DNA from: Pandoraea iniqua
GTDB taxonomy: Bacteria; Pseudomonadota; Gammaproteobacteria; Burkholderiales; Burkholderiaceae
DNA length: 64,000 nt
NCBI RefSeq assembly: GCF_902459685.1
Contig: NZ_CABPSF010000003.1
Coordinates: forward strand, 434,001 to 498,000
Reading direction: 5' to 3'
A program made the position numbers and the translations under genes. Positions within the stretch are counted from its first letter, which is position 1. Each line of letters starts with the position of its first letter. Of the stretch, positions 55,937 to 64,000 are shown piece by piece. A model generated the notes under the pieces. That model saw only the letters and a program-made list of their open reading frames with translations. It was not told the DNA's origin and did not search any database.

Positions 55937-56941
55937 ATGAACCCGTCACGACGCAAGTTTCTTCACACCAGCGCCGCCATGTCAGCCGTTGCCGCCACCG
56001 CTGGCCTGACCGTGCCCGGCATCGGCCGCGCGGCCGACGCCGCCACCGTCCAGTACGGCGGCTCGGCATGGCTCGGTCACTACCCCGCCTATCTCGCGAT
56101 GAAGTCGGGTGCGTTGACCGCTGCCGGCATCGATCAGCAATGGCAGTCGTTCGGTACGTCGTCGGCGCGCATGAGCGCGGTGCTCTCCGGTGGCATCGAC
56201 ATTGCCTGCACGGGCATCGTCTCGGCACTGGCGCTGATGGCGCGCGGCTCGAAGCACTTCTCGATCGTGGCCGTGCCGGAAAGCTTCGGCCGTGTTGAAG
56301 GTCTGTTTGTGCGTGAGGGCGTGAATTCGCTGCAAGACCTCAAGGGCAAGAAGCTGGGCGTGACCTTCGCATCGAGCGCGCATCTGCTGGTGCTCGATCT
56401 GCTGGGCAACGCCGGGTTGTCGAACGACGTGACGGTGCTGAACGTGCCTGCCCCGGAAATTCCCGGCGCCATCCAATCGGGCCAGATCGATGCCGCCGCC
56501 GCGTGGACGCCGCAGTTCAACCGTATTCGCGCCATGTCGGGCATGAAGCTGCTTGCGGACGACACGCAGTTCTCGCTTTACAAGCGCTACAACGTCACGC
56601 CCGGACCTGACGTGCTGATCGTGCGCAATGCGTGGGCCGAGAAGAATGGCGACGTGGTGCGCAAGTACCTCAAGGTCTACTTCGACGCCTGCCAGACGCT
56701 GCGCGACAAACCGGACGAGGCCGCCCGTTCGCTGATCGGTTTGACCGGCATGTCGGCACTCGACCAGATCGAAACGATCAAGGGTGCGGAGTGGTACACC
56801 CTCGCGCAGCAAACGCAGTTGCTCAAGTCGCCGGGCAGCTATGTCGACGGGCTTCAGCGTCTCGCGGAAATGCTCGTGACCTACAAGCAGATCGACAAGG
56901 CGCCGGCCGTGCGCCAGTGGATCAACACGTCGTATCTGTAA
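55937..56941 (+). CDS. ABC substrate-binding protein, SsuA/TauA/NMT1 type
   Basis: A 334-residue periplasmic protein with a twin-arginine leader (PSRRKFLHTSAA) cleaved near GRA-AD. Mature segments VQYGGSAWLGHYPAYLAMKSG, SARMSAVLSGGIDIACTG and DLKGKKLGVTFASSAH are of the nitrate/sulfonate/taurine binding family. It precedes a permease and an ATPase gene, so unlike the other such proteins in this window it has its own transporter. The downstream FAD oxidoreductase suggests an amine or amino-acid derivative as ligand; this is inference. Confidence 0.9.
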   Translation: MNPSRRKFLHTSAAMSAVAATAGLTVPGIGRAADAATVQYGGSAWLGHYPAYLAMKSGALTAAGIDQQWQSFGTSSARMSAVLSGGIDIACTGIVSALALMARGSKHFSIVAVPESFGRVEGLFVREGVNSLQDLKGKKLGVTFASSAHLLVLDLLGNAGLSNDVTVLNVPAPEIPGAIQSGQIDAAAAWTPQFNRIRAMSGMKLLADDTQFSLYKRYNVTPGPDVLIVRNAWAEKNGDVVRKYLKVYFDACQTLRDKPDEAARSLIGLTGMSALDQIETIKGAEWYTLAQQTQLLKSPGSYVDGLQRLAEMLVTYKQIDKAPAVRQWINTSYL

Positions 56942-57019
56942 GCCCTGCGGCTGTGCCGTCGCGCCGGTGTTCGTGAGTAGTGAGTTCGCGGGACCGGCGC
57001 AAGTTCGAGGAGTCTGATT

Positions 57020-57787
57020 GTGAATCATCGTCAACCGTCCCGCGCCACGTTGCTCGGCGTGGGGTTTGCGTCCATCGTGGTGTTCCTGCTGGTCTGGGAA
57101 ATCGCCTGCCGCACCGGGGCCATCGATCCCCTGTTCCTGCCGCCCCCGTCCGCCGTCGGCGAACGCATCATGGCCATGCTCAGCGACGGCACGCTCGTCG
57201 CGAACGTGCTCGCTTCCACGCGTCGCGTGATGACCGGTTTTATCGCCGCCACCGTCGTCGCCATTCCGCTGGGCATCATTCTCGGCACGTCGACGTACGC
57301 ACGCGCCGCGTTCGATCCGATCCTGTCGTTCCTGCGCCCGCTGCCGTCGATGAGCTGGATTCCGCTCTCGCTGCTGTGGTTCGGCATCTCGGAGACGCAG
57401 AAGTACAGCATCGTGTTCATGGGCACGTTTGCCCCGGCGCTGGTCTACGTGATCGAAGCGACGCGCAACGTCGACCCGCTGCTGATCCGTGCGGCCCGCA
57501 ACTTGGGCGCCGGCAACTGGCAAGTCATGCGTGAAGTGATTCTGCCGGCGAGCCTGCCGCAGATTCTCTCGGGCATGAAGATCATTCTCGGCCTGTCGTG
57601 GACGTGCGTGATCTCCGCCGAACTCGTCGCCGCGCGCGAAGGGCTGGGCTTTCTCATCATGAACGGCAAGGAGTTCTTCCAGACGGAAGTCGTCGTGCTC
57701 GGCATGGTGATGATCAGTGTCACCGTGCTGGTGACGGACGTGGTGTTTCGCGCCATCGAGCGCAAAGTGTTGAGGTGGCAGGCATGA
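57020..57787 (+). CDS. ABC transporter permease (SsuC/TauC-like)
   Basis: A 255-residue permease with six hydrophobic segments and the EAA loop RAARNLGAGNWQVMREVILPASLPQ. PLPSMSWIPLSLLWFGISETQKY is typical of SsuC/TauC permeases. The start is GTG, supported by GAGGAG upstream. Its stop overlaps the ATPase ATG (ATGA). Confidence 0.93.
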   Translation: MNHRQPSRATLLGVGFASIVVFLLVWEIACRTGAIDPLFLPPPSAVGERIMAMLSDGTLVANVLASTRRVMTGFIAATVVAIPLGIILGTSTYARAAFDPILSFLRPLPSMSWIPLSLLWFGISETQKYSIVFMGTFAPALVYVIEATRNVDPLLIRAARNLGAGNWQVMREVILPASLPQILSGMKIILGLSWTCVISAELVAAREGLGFLIMNGKEFFQTEVVVLGMVMISVTVLVTDVVFRAIERKVLRWQA

Positions 57788-58620
57788 ACGATCGCATCGA
57801 TTCGAAGGTTTCCCCGGCGCAGGCGTCGCCCGCCATCGATCAGGGGCAGACGATGATCGCCATCGAAGGTATCTCTAAGCGCTACGGCGACTTTCAGGCG
57901 CTGGAGCGTGTGGACATGAACATCGCACGCGGCGAGTTCGTGGTGCTGCTCGGCGCTTCAGGCTGCGGCAAGTCGACGCTGCTCAACCTGATCACCGGTT
58001 TCGACGAACCGACCACCGGGCGCATCGTGGTCGCCGGGCGCGAGGTCAAGGGCATCGACCCGCACTGCGGCATGGTCTTTCAGCAATACGCCTTGTTCCC
58101 GTGGCTCAGCGTGCTCGACAACGTGGCGTTCGGCCTGAAGATGAAGGGCATCGACAAGGCCACGCGCTATGCCACCGCGCGTCGCTATATCGAAATGGTC
58201 GGCCTCACCGGTTTTGAAGATCGCTACCCCAAGGCGTTGTCTGGTGGCATGCGCCAGCGCGTCTCGATTGCCCGCGTGCTCGCCAACGACCCCGACGTGA
58301 TTCTGCTCGACGAGCCGTTTGCCGCGCTCGACGCGATGACGCGTCAGGTGTTGCAGGAAGAGCTGTTGCAGATCTATCAGAAGAGCGGCAAGACCATTGT
58401 GTTCATCACGCACTCGATCGACGAAGCGCTGATGCTCTCGACGCGCATGGTCATCATGAGTGCGCGCCCCGGGCGCGTGGCCTGCGACTTGCCCAATGAC
58501 CTGCCGATGCCGCGCAACGCGCAGGTACAGCTTTCGCCCCGTTACAACGAACTCAAATCACAAATCTGGAACACCGTGCAAACGGAGGTCATGCGCAGTC
58601 TGGAGAGTCGCGCCGCTTAA
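57784..58620 (+). CDS. ABC transporter ATP-binding protein (SsuB/TauB-like)
   Basis: A 278-residue ATPase. Walker A is GASGCGKST (57-65), Q-loop VFQQYALFPWL, signature LSGGMRQR (152-159), Walker B ILLDEP (173-178) and H-loop FITHSIDEAL. It overlaps the permease stop by four bases. The set is a complete SsuABC/TauABC-type importer. Confidence 0.94.
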   Translation: MNDRIDSKVSPAQASPAIDQGQTMIAIEGISKRYGDFQALERVDMNIARGEFVVLLGASGCGKSTLLNLITGFDEPTTGRIVVAGREVKGIDPHCGMVFQQYALFPWLSVLDNVAFGLKMKGIDKATRYATARRYIEMVGLTGFEDRYPKALSGGMRQRVSIARVLANDPDVILLDEPFAALDAMTRQVLQEELLQIYQKSGKTIVFITHSIDEALMLSTRMVIMSARPGRVACDLPNDLPMPRNAQVQLSPRYNELKSQIWNTVQTEVMRSLESRAA

Positions 58621-58683
58621 GCGGCCTGCCCTCACCGGCCTATTTGGTCTAACCAGTCAGTCTGGCCTGCCGCGAGAATCCCC

Positions 58684-60036
58684 ATGCATGCCCGCATACG
58701 TATAGTCATGTCTAATCAAGTCAACGCCTCCCGATCCGCTCGCAGCAGCTTTCCCGCCTATCAGGCGGGTGCTGGCTGGAATGCGCTGCTACCCGCCCGC
58801 GTCCCGCGCACGCAACCGCCCGTCGAGCGCAGTTTTGACGTCATCGTCATCGGCGCCGGGTTCACCGGTCTGGCTGCCGCCCGGCGCGTGGCCGAACTGC
58901 GGCCCGAGGCCAGCGTGCTGGTCATCGACGCCACCACGGCCGGCAACGGGTCGTCGGGACGCAACTCGGGCTTTCTCATCAACCTGCCGCACAACACCGG
59001 CATGGGCGGCCATGGCAGCCCGGTGCAGGTGGCGCGCAAGCAGATCCGTCTGTACGACATCGGGCTGAAGTGGTTGCACGAGCTGATCACCACGCACGGC
59101 ATCGATTGCGGCTGGAACCCGGTCGGCAAATATCACGCGGCAGCGACGCCCGACGGCGAGCAGCGTCTGCGCGACACGTTGGCGCAGTATCGCGAGTGGG
59201 GCGTGTCGTTTCGCGAACTCTCGCGCGACGCGCTGCACAGCGAGATCGGCACCGATTATTACGGCTACGGCTATCACTCCGAGAACAATGTGTTCGTGCA
59301 GCCTGCGGCGCTGGTGCGAGGGCTGGCCGACACCCTGCCCGCAAATGTGCGTCTGTGGGAGAACGAGCCGGTGGTGGCGCTCGACGGCAACGGGCCGTTC
59401 ACAGTCACGACCGCCACGGCCCAGTTGAGCGCGGGACAGGTGATCGTGGCCAACAACGGCTTTGCGCGAAAGCTGGGCTTGGCGCGCGACCGGGTCTTCA
59501 CCATCTACACCTACGCCGCGATGACCCCGGCGCTGGCGGCGGACGAGTTGGCGAAGCTGGGTCCGGCGCAGGAATGGGGCGTAATTCCGGCCAATCGTCT
59601 GGGCACGACCTTGCGCAAGACGCTCGGTGGCCGCTTCGTTGTGCGCAGCGCCTATTCGTACGAGAAAGAACGCCCGATGAGCGATGTGACGGCCATGCTG
59701 ACCGACTCGTACCGTCGGCGCTATCCGCAGATGGCTTCACACAAGTTCGAACATGTGTGGGGCGGCGTGACGGCCCTTACCCGCAACGGTGCGCTGTACT
59801 TCGGCGAAGTGCGCAAGGGCTTGTACACGTCGCTGGGTTGCAATGGCGCGGGCGTGCTCAAGGGCAGCATGTTCGGCAAGCTGCTGGGTGAGATGGCATG
59901 CGGACACCAATCGCCGGAGCTTGCCGACGCGTTGGGGTTCGAGCGCCCCTCGTGGCTGCCGCCCGAGCCGATCCGGCGCGTGGCGATTGTCTCGGCGATC
60001 CAGTATCAGAAGCATCGCGCCGGGCTGGAGCGGTAA
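58684..60036 (+). CDS. FAD-dependent amine/D-amino-acid oxidase-like oxidoreductase (DAO family)
   Basis: A 450-residue flavoprotein. The FAD dinucleotide fold is DVIVIGAGFTGLAAARRVAE (GxGxxG), followed by the GSSGRNSGFLINLPHNTG motif characteristic of DAO-family gamma-glutamylputrescine-oxidase-like enzymes, and HVWGGVTALTRNGALYFG near the C-terminus. It would oxidise a C-N bond of the compound brought in by the preceding ABC importer. I use the ATG at 58684 because GAGA precedes it; an ATG eight codons later is possible. It is convergent with the di-heme protein gene. Confidence 0.88.
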   Translation: MHARIRIVMSNQVNASRSARSSFPAYQAGAGWNALLPARVPRTQPPVERSFDVIVIGAGFTGLAAARRVAELRPEASVLVIDATTAGNGSSGRNSGFLINLPHNTGMGGHGSPVQVARKQIRLYDIGLKWLHELITTHGIDCGWNPVGKYHAAATPDGEQRLRDTLAQYREWGVSFRELSRDALHSEIGTDYYGYGYHSENNVFVQPAALVRGLADTLPANVRLWENEPVVALDGNGPFTVTTATAQLSAGQVIVANNGFARKLGLARDRVFTIYTYAAMTPALAADELAKLGPAQEWGVIPANRLGTTLRKTLGGRFVVRSAYSYEKERPMSDVTAMLTDSYRRRYPQMASHKFEHVWGGVTALTRNGALYFGEVRKGLYTSLGCNGAGVLKGSMFGKLLGEMACGHQSPELADALGFERPSWLPPEPIRRVAIVSAIQYQKHRAGLER

Positions 60037-60048
60037 TCGGCTGATCGG

Positions 60049-61461
60049 TCACAGCGACATCAGGAATCGCAGCAATTCGGCGCGTGCCTGCGGCGACATG
60101 CTGCGATACCGCTCTCGCGCGACCTGCCCTTCACCGCCGTGCCACATGATGGCTTCCTGCACCGTGCGGGCGCGGCCATCGTGCAAATAGGTCGCATCGG
60201 GATTCACCAGCGCCGCCAATCCCAACCCCCACAACGGCGGCGTGCGCCAATCACGCGGTCCGGCAAGAAAGTCCGGACGCCCATCTGCCAGCCCCTGCCC
60301 CATGTCGTGCAACAACAGGTCGGTGTAAGGCGCGATCTCGCGATTGGCCATGGCAGCCAACGGCGGGAACGCCCCCGTGCGCAAGCTGGGCGTGTGGCAT
60401 GCCGCACATCCGTTCTGCGCGAAGAGCCGCTCGCCGCGCTTGACCTGCACATCATCGATATCGCGACGCGGCGGCACTTCCAATGTGCGCTGGAAGTATT
60501 CGATGGCGTCGAGTTGCGTGGCGGTCAGATCGGGCTGGCCGTCGGTCGGAGCCGCACGGCACGCCGTCTGAACTGCCGGACATGTCTTCTCGGGAAACAG
60601 CAGTGAGGTGATGCCCAGATCGCCGACGAAGGCACTTGCGATCTGTTGGCGTATCGACGGTTGATTGGCCTTCCAGCCGAAACGCCCGACGACCTGACGC
60701 TTGGCGGCCACGTCCCACACGCGATTGACGCGCCCACGCACGCCATCCGGCAAACGCCGGGCGGCCAATGCGTGCAACGTCACATCGTCGATGGCTTCAA
60801 GCCAGCCGAGTCCATAGACTGGAGAACCCACCCGCGCCGATGTCATCGTGCCGTGCCCGAGCGGCCCGAACGCCAGATCGCTGAACACGAGTTGCGGCAC
60901 GCGCAGGCGCACCGTTTCTCCTCCGGCCAGCCGCTCGATGCGCTCTGTGTAGTGCACGCGCACCTGCCCTTCCGCCGGTACGCCGGGAATGGCCTTGTCA
61001 CTCAACTGCTCGCCGTAATTCGGATGCTCACGTGGCGCGCCCGTCGGCGTGCTGCCCGGCACGCTCAATCGCACGAGCAGGCCGCGCGGCGCTTCGTCCG
61101 AGCCGAGCGGTGCGTTGCCGCGTCCGAACTTCACGTGACACGCGATGCACGAGATCTGGTTGTAGACGGGGCCGAGTCCGGCAATGCGACGGTCCGCCGA
61201 CGGATACACCACCCAACTCTGCCGGAACAGCGAGCGCCCTTCGGCAAATTGCGCGAGCGATGCGTCGTCGTCCACGACGGACGCCATCGGCATGCCGAAG
61301 GCTTCGCGTGTCACGGGTGCGGCCGTGGGCGCTGTGATGGGCGTGGTAACGGATTGCGACACGGCATCGAGCGGCATCAGACTGGCCGCAACGCTCGCCA
61401 CAATTGCCGCCAGACGCCCTCGCCGCCGACGTTGCCCTGCCTGCACTACTTGCCTGAACAT
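60049..61461 (-). CDS. di-heme oxidoreductase family protein (DUF1111)
   Basis: A 470-residue periplasmic cytochrome-like protein with two CxxCH heme sites: CIACH (105-109) and CAACH in the C-terminal third. The DUF1111 (di-haem oxidoreductase) pattern is clear: RSLFRQSWVVYPS, GLGPVYNQISCIACHVKFGRG, VYGLGWLEAI and LHDMGQGLADGRPDF. The start at 61461 overlaps the upstream binding-protein gene by 16 bp. Family members often accompany iron-uptake genes, as here. The redox role is unknown. Confidence 0.9.
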   Translation of the reverse strand: MFRQVVQAGQRRRRGRLAAIVASVAASLMPLDAVSQSVTTPITAPTAAPVTREAFGMPMASVVDDDASLAQFAEGRSLFRQSWVVYPSADRRIAGLGPVYNQISCIACHVKFGRGNAPLGSDEAPRGLLVRLSVPGSTPTGAPREHPNYGEQLSDKAIPGVPAEGQVRVHYTERIERLAGGETVRLRVPQLVFSDLAFGPLGHGTMTSARVGSPVYGLGWLEAIDDVTLHALAARRLPDGVRGRVNRVWDVAAKRQVVGRFGWKANQPSIRQQIASAFVGDLGITSLLFPEKTCPAVQTACRAAPTDGQPDLTATQLDAIEYFQRTLEVPPRRDIDDVQVKRGERLFAQNGCAACHTPSLRTGAFPPLAAMANREIAPYTDLLLHDMGQGLADGRPDFLAGPRDWRTPPLWGLGLAALVNPDATYLHDGRARTVQEAIMWHGGEGQVARERYRSMSPQARAELLRFLMSL

Positions 61462-62885
61462 ACTGCCCCGTCGGCCAGCCATTCACGCACTTGTGCCGTG
61501 CGGGCGTTCAACGTCTGCGACCAAGTGGCCTCCAGCGCACTGGCCTTCGTCTGTGCCGCCGGGTCTTGGCGTCTGCGGTCGAACGTCGCTCGCAGCGCCG
61601 GATCGGCGGCCGTGTTGGCATCGATCGGCGGCTGCGTCAGCAACGTGCGCGCCTTCTCGAGACAGACGGCATCGACGCTCGCCACCGGCTTGGCGGTACC
61701 GTTGCCTTCTGTGCCGGCGAGTTGATGCCAGCGGGTCCAGAGTTCGGTCAGTTCCGCCTTGCGACGCGTGAGGAATACGTCGAACAACGCGTTGTCGAGT
61801 GAATAGCGCGCGAGACCCAGCGTCTCCTCATACGTCACGCCCGCTGTCGCCGCGTTGGCGGCAAACGGGTCGTACGTGCCCTTCGGTGCGTCGCGATACA
61901 CGCTAGGGCGCACCGGGAGCTTGCGCACGTCCGGCGCGAACAAGAGCCGTTGCCCCGCGTCTGACAGCACGAAGCTGACAAACGTGCGCGCCGCGCCGAG
62001 ATGCGGCGTATCTCGCAGAATGCCGATGTGCGCTGGCGAATAACCCGTGCCCGGCGGGTACACGAAGGTCAGCGGCGCGCCATTCGCAATGGCGGAGCTG
62101 GCGAAGAAATCGATGGTGACCGCTACCGAAATCGGTGCGCGCATGCCATGCGACAAGCTGGCAAACGCACCGCCCGTCTCGGCGAAAACGAAGTTCGCTC
62201 CGGCCTCGGAGAGCAATGCCCAGCCCTTGTCCCAACCTTCGGCTTGCAGCACCACATCGAGCAACGTGGGCGCGAAACCCACACGGCTCGGCACCGGGAA
62301 CATGATGTGTCCGCGATAACGTGGCAGCGTGAGGTCCTGCCACGTTTTAGGTGCGGGCAGGCCCTGACGAGCGAGCGCCGCCGGGTCGAGCATGAAGCCG
62401 AACCCGGCAATTTCCGACGCAACGAATCGCCCGTCCGGATCGGAGATGCGGAACTTGCCGACGTGAGACGGCAAGCCCGTGAGATCGACGTCGAGCTTGC
62501 GCAGGGAACCTTCCTGCCCGAGATCGGCGAAGTTGCGCACGGCGGGCGACCAATAGACATCGACCCCGCCCTGCTTCGGGCCTTGCAGGTAGTCGTAGGC
62601 ATCGCGATGCTGACGCCACAGAATTTGCAGCGCGATCTCCGGATGCTGCTTCTCGAACGCACGCTCGAAGGTCGCGACCACCTCCTCCGGATAGCTCGTG
62701 AGAACCGTCAGGGTTTCGCGTTGTGTTGCACTCGCGGCCTTCGGCGGCGCGACCGTTGGCGGGGCATCGGCCGCATGGGCCGTCGCCACGACGCCGGTCG
62801 TTGTCGAGAGTGTTGAAAATGCCGTGATCGCCGCGAATGCTGCCAATGCGAGCGTTCGAATCGTCTTGCCTGCCACTGCCTGCAT
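61446..62885 (-). CDS. ABC substrate-binding protein (Fe3+/FbpA-like class) in TonB/di-heme operon
   Basis: A 479-residue exported protein. The signal peptide ends near TAHA-AD. The binding-protein core begins LTVLTSYPEEVVATFERAFEK and includes DVYWSPAVRNFADLGQEGSL and GLPAPKTWQDLTLPRYRGHIMF, of the extracellular solute-binding class used for ferric iron and thiamine. A C-terminal ~100 residues (ELTELWTRWHQLAG onward) is extra to the typical fold. I start at the ATG with GGAGCAGGG upstream; another ATG four codons earlier overlaps the TonB-receptor stop (TGATG). No permease gene is in view. Confidence 0.85.
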   Translation of the reverse strand: MQAVAGKTIRTLALAAFAAITAFSTLSTTTGVVATAHAADAPPTVAPPKAASATQRETLTVLTSYPEEVVATFERAFEKQHPEIALQILWRQHRDAYDYLQGPKQGGVDVYWSPAVRNFADLGQEGSLRKLDVDLTGLPSHVGKFRISDPDGRFVASEIAGFGFMLDPAALARQGLPAPKTWQDLTLPRYRGHIMFPVPSRVGFAPTLLDVVLQAEGWDKGWALLSEAGANFVFAETGGAFASLSHGMRAPISVAVTIDFFASSAIANGAPLTFVYPPGTGYSPAHIGILRDTPHLGAARTFVSFVLSDAGQRLLFAPDVRKLPVRPSVYRDAPKGTYDPFAANAATAGVTYEETLGLARYSLDNALFDVFLTRRKAELTELWTRWHQLAGTEGNGTAKPVASVDAVCLEKARTLLTQPPIDANTAADPALRATFDRRRQDPAAQTKASALEATWSQTLNARTAQVREWLADGAVCSGK

Positions 62886-62896
62886 ACCCTGCTCCA

Positions 62897-64000
62897 TCAG
62901 AACGCGTAATTCAGATTCACGTAGTAGTTACGACCGGCTTCCGGATATCCCTCGGTGTAGGCGTAGTTGCGATCGAAGATATTACGCACGCCGAATTCGG
63001 CCGTCACGTTGTGCACCACTTTCCACGCCAGTTTCGCATTGGCGATGCCGAACCCGGCGGCCACGCGACGCCCGTCGCTCGAGCTGACGCGCGACGATGT
63101 GAATTCCGTATCGCCGCTCACCGCGACCTTTGAGGTGATGTTCCACTTGCCATACAGGAACAGCTTATGGCGCGGCACATCGGTCAGCACAATCGACGGA
63201 TCGCTGCGGTTTTGACGGTTGATGTACGTGTAGTTGCCGCCGACTTCGATGTCGTCGCCGATCTGGCTATTCACCGACGCTTCGATACCCTGCGCCACCA
63301 CATGCCCGACGTTCTGCATCTGCGTGCACGGCGGGCTGCTGCAAGCGCTGGCCGGAAGCGATGCGGCCTGAATCAGGTTGCGGATGTCGCTGTAGAACAG
63401 GTTCAGCGCGCCTGTGGTGCCCGGCGCGATGCGCTCGCTGTAGCCGATTTCCACGTTGGTGGCGTGCTCGGGGCGCAGGCTCGCGTTCGGGATGGCCGTG
63501 CCCATGCGATACGAGTAGCGATCCTTGATCGTGGGGAAACGGCTCTTCTCAGCAACGCCGAGGTGCAGCTTGCCGGTCGGTGAGGTCTTGTAGACCATGC
63601 CCAACTGCGGATTCCAAGCGTCGACGTTGTCTTTCGGGAACCCGATAATCTGGTTCGCGGCATTGACGTCTTCGGCGCGGCGCGTGATGCGCTTGTCGTA
63701 GCTCACGCCGCCTTGCACGGCAAACCGGTCGGTGAACTCGTGGGTGTCTTCCAGACCGAACGACAGCGTGGCGTCTTCGAAATGCTGGTCCGGTTTGCCC
63801 GGATTGATTTCGTGGTGGAAGTCGTTCTTGATGTGTGCCGCGAACTTCACCGTGTTGGCGGTGAAGAGCTTGGTGCCGACTTCGGCGCTCGCGCCCCACG
63901 TGTGATCGTCATACGACGAGTTGGACGACGACTTTTTGAGCTGCGTCGAGTACGTGGCGTCGTCGTACATGCTCAGGCCGTTCTTGTAACGGTCGTAATA
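62897..64000 (-). CDS. TonB-dependent outer-membrane receptor, 5' part outside window
   Basis: The C-terminal 367 residues of a TonB-dependent receptor; the reading frame is open to the right edge, so the start lies beyond it. Barrel strands are evident (LKKSSSNSSYDDHTWGASAEVG, GVSYDKRITRR, GMVYKTSPTGKLHLGVAEKSRFPTIKDRY) and the end is YYVNLNYAF with terminal Phe. It is first in the operon with the binding-protein and di-heme genes (TGATG overlap). A metal-chelate ligand is likely but not identified. Confidence 0.9.
   Translation of the reverse strand, partial: YYDRYKNGLSMYDDATYSTQLKKSSSNSSYDDHTWGASAEVGTKLFTANTVKFAAHIKNDFHHEINPGKPDQHFEDATLSFGLEDTHEFTDRFAVQGGVSYDKRITRRAEDVNAANQIIGFPKDNVDAWNPQLGMVYKTSPTGKLHLGVAEKSRFPTIKDRYSYRMGTAIPNASLRPEHATNVEIGYSERIAPGTTGALNLFYSDIRNLIQAASLPASACSSPPCTQMQNVGHVVAQGIEASVNSQIGDDIEVGGNYTYINRQNRSDPSIVLTDVPRHKLFLYGKWNITSKVAVSGDTEFTSSRVSSSDGRRVAAGFGIANAKLAWKVVHNVTAEFGVRNIFDRNYAYTEGYPEAGRNYYVNLNYAF

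Overview
The window is a GC-rich (about two-thirds G+C by eye) chromosomal segment from a betaproteobacterium of the family Burkholderiaceae. The best-fitting genus is Pandoraea; that is inference from protein style, namely a Burkholderia-type 2,2-dialkylglycine decarboxylase, a Burkholderia-type porin, many LysR regulators and many orphan sulfonate-binding proteins. It is dense metabolic and regulatory DNA. I see no rRNA, tRNA, phage, insertion sequence or CRISPR array.

Layout. 1-6071 is a leftward sulfur-scavenging block: two flavin-dependent NtaA/SnaA-type monooxygenases, two sulfonate/taurine-type binding proteins with twin-arginine leaders, a YeiH-type putative sulfate exporter and a 53-residue membrane protein. 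An entericidin lipoprotein (6286-6414) follows, then dgdR/dgdA and an esterase. 10011-12277 holds a molybdate/tungstate-type permease and binding protein, a ModE-like palindrome and a divergent Cys-rich protein. A GT39-type membrane glycosyltransferase, a lone SsuA-like protein and a DUF2946-like/TonB-receptor pair preceded by a near-perfect palindrome lead to 18057. Next come a lipoprotein, a trypsin-like protease, an SDR/tautomerase pair with its LysR gene, a LysR/HAD/D-serine-dehydratase-like group, an SsuD/SsuA pair, a TetR/O-methyltransferase/epimerase group, a mitochondrial-type aconitase with its LysR gene, and an alginate lyase with its LysR gene.

35962-40510 is a five-gene operon: a four-gene ABC importer of the iron/2-aminoethylphosphonate/polyamine superfamily ending in a SLOG-fold (TIGR00725-like) protein. 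A porin (40638-41837) and a YCII protein precede the histidine-utilisation operon hutU-hutH-permease-hutI-hutG (42525-49545), which has a HutC-like operator but no hutC in the window. 49575-54522 is regulatory: an LprI-like protein, two orphan OmpR-type regulators flanking a TPR-AraC regulator (reminiscent of HrpG/HrpB), and an ECF sigma/anti-sigma pair. The right end has a LysR gene with an ABC importer/FAD amine-oxidase operon (54848-60036), then a leftward TonB receptor, ABC binding protein and di-heme oxidoreductase operon cut by the window edge.

Together the genes suggest a soil or opportunistic bacterium that scavenges organosulfur, amino acids, unusual amines and metals. Several binding proteins lack their own permease and ATPase and presumably share transporters encoded elsewhere.
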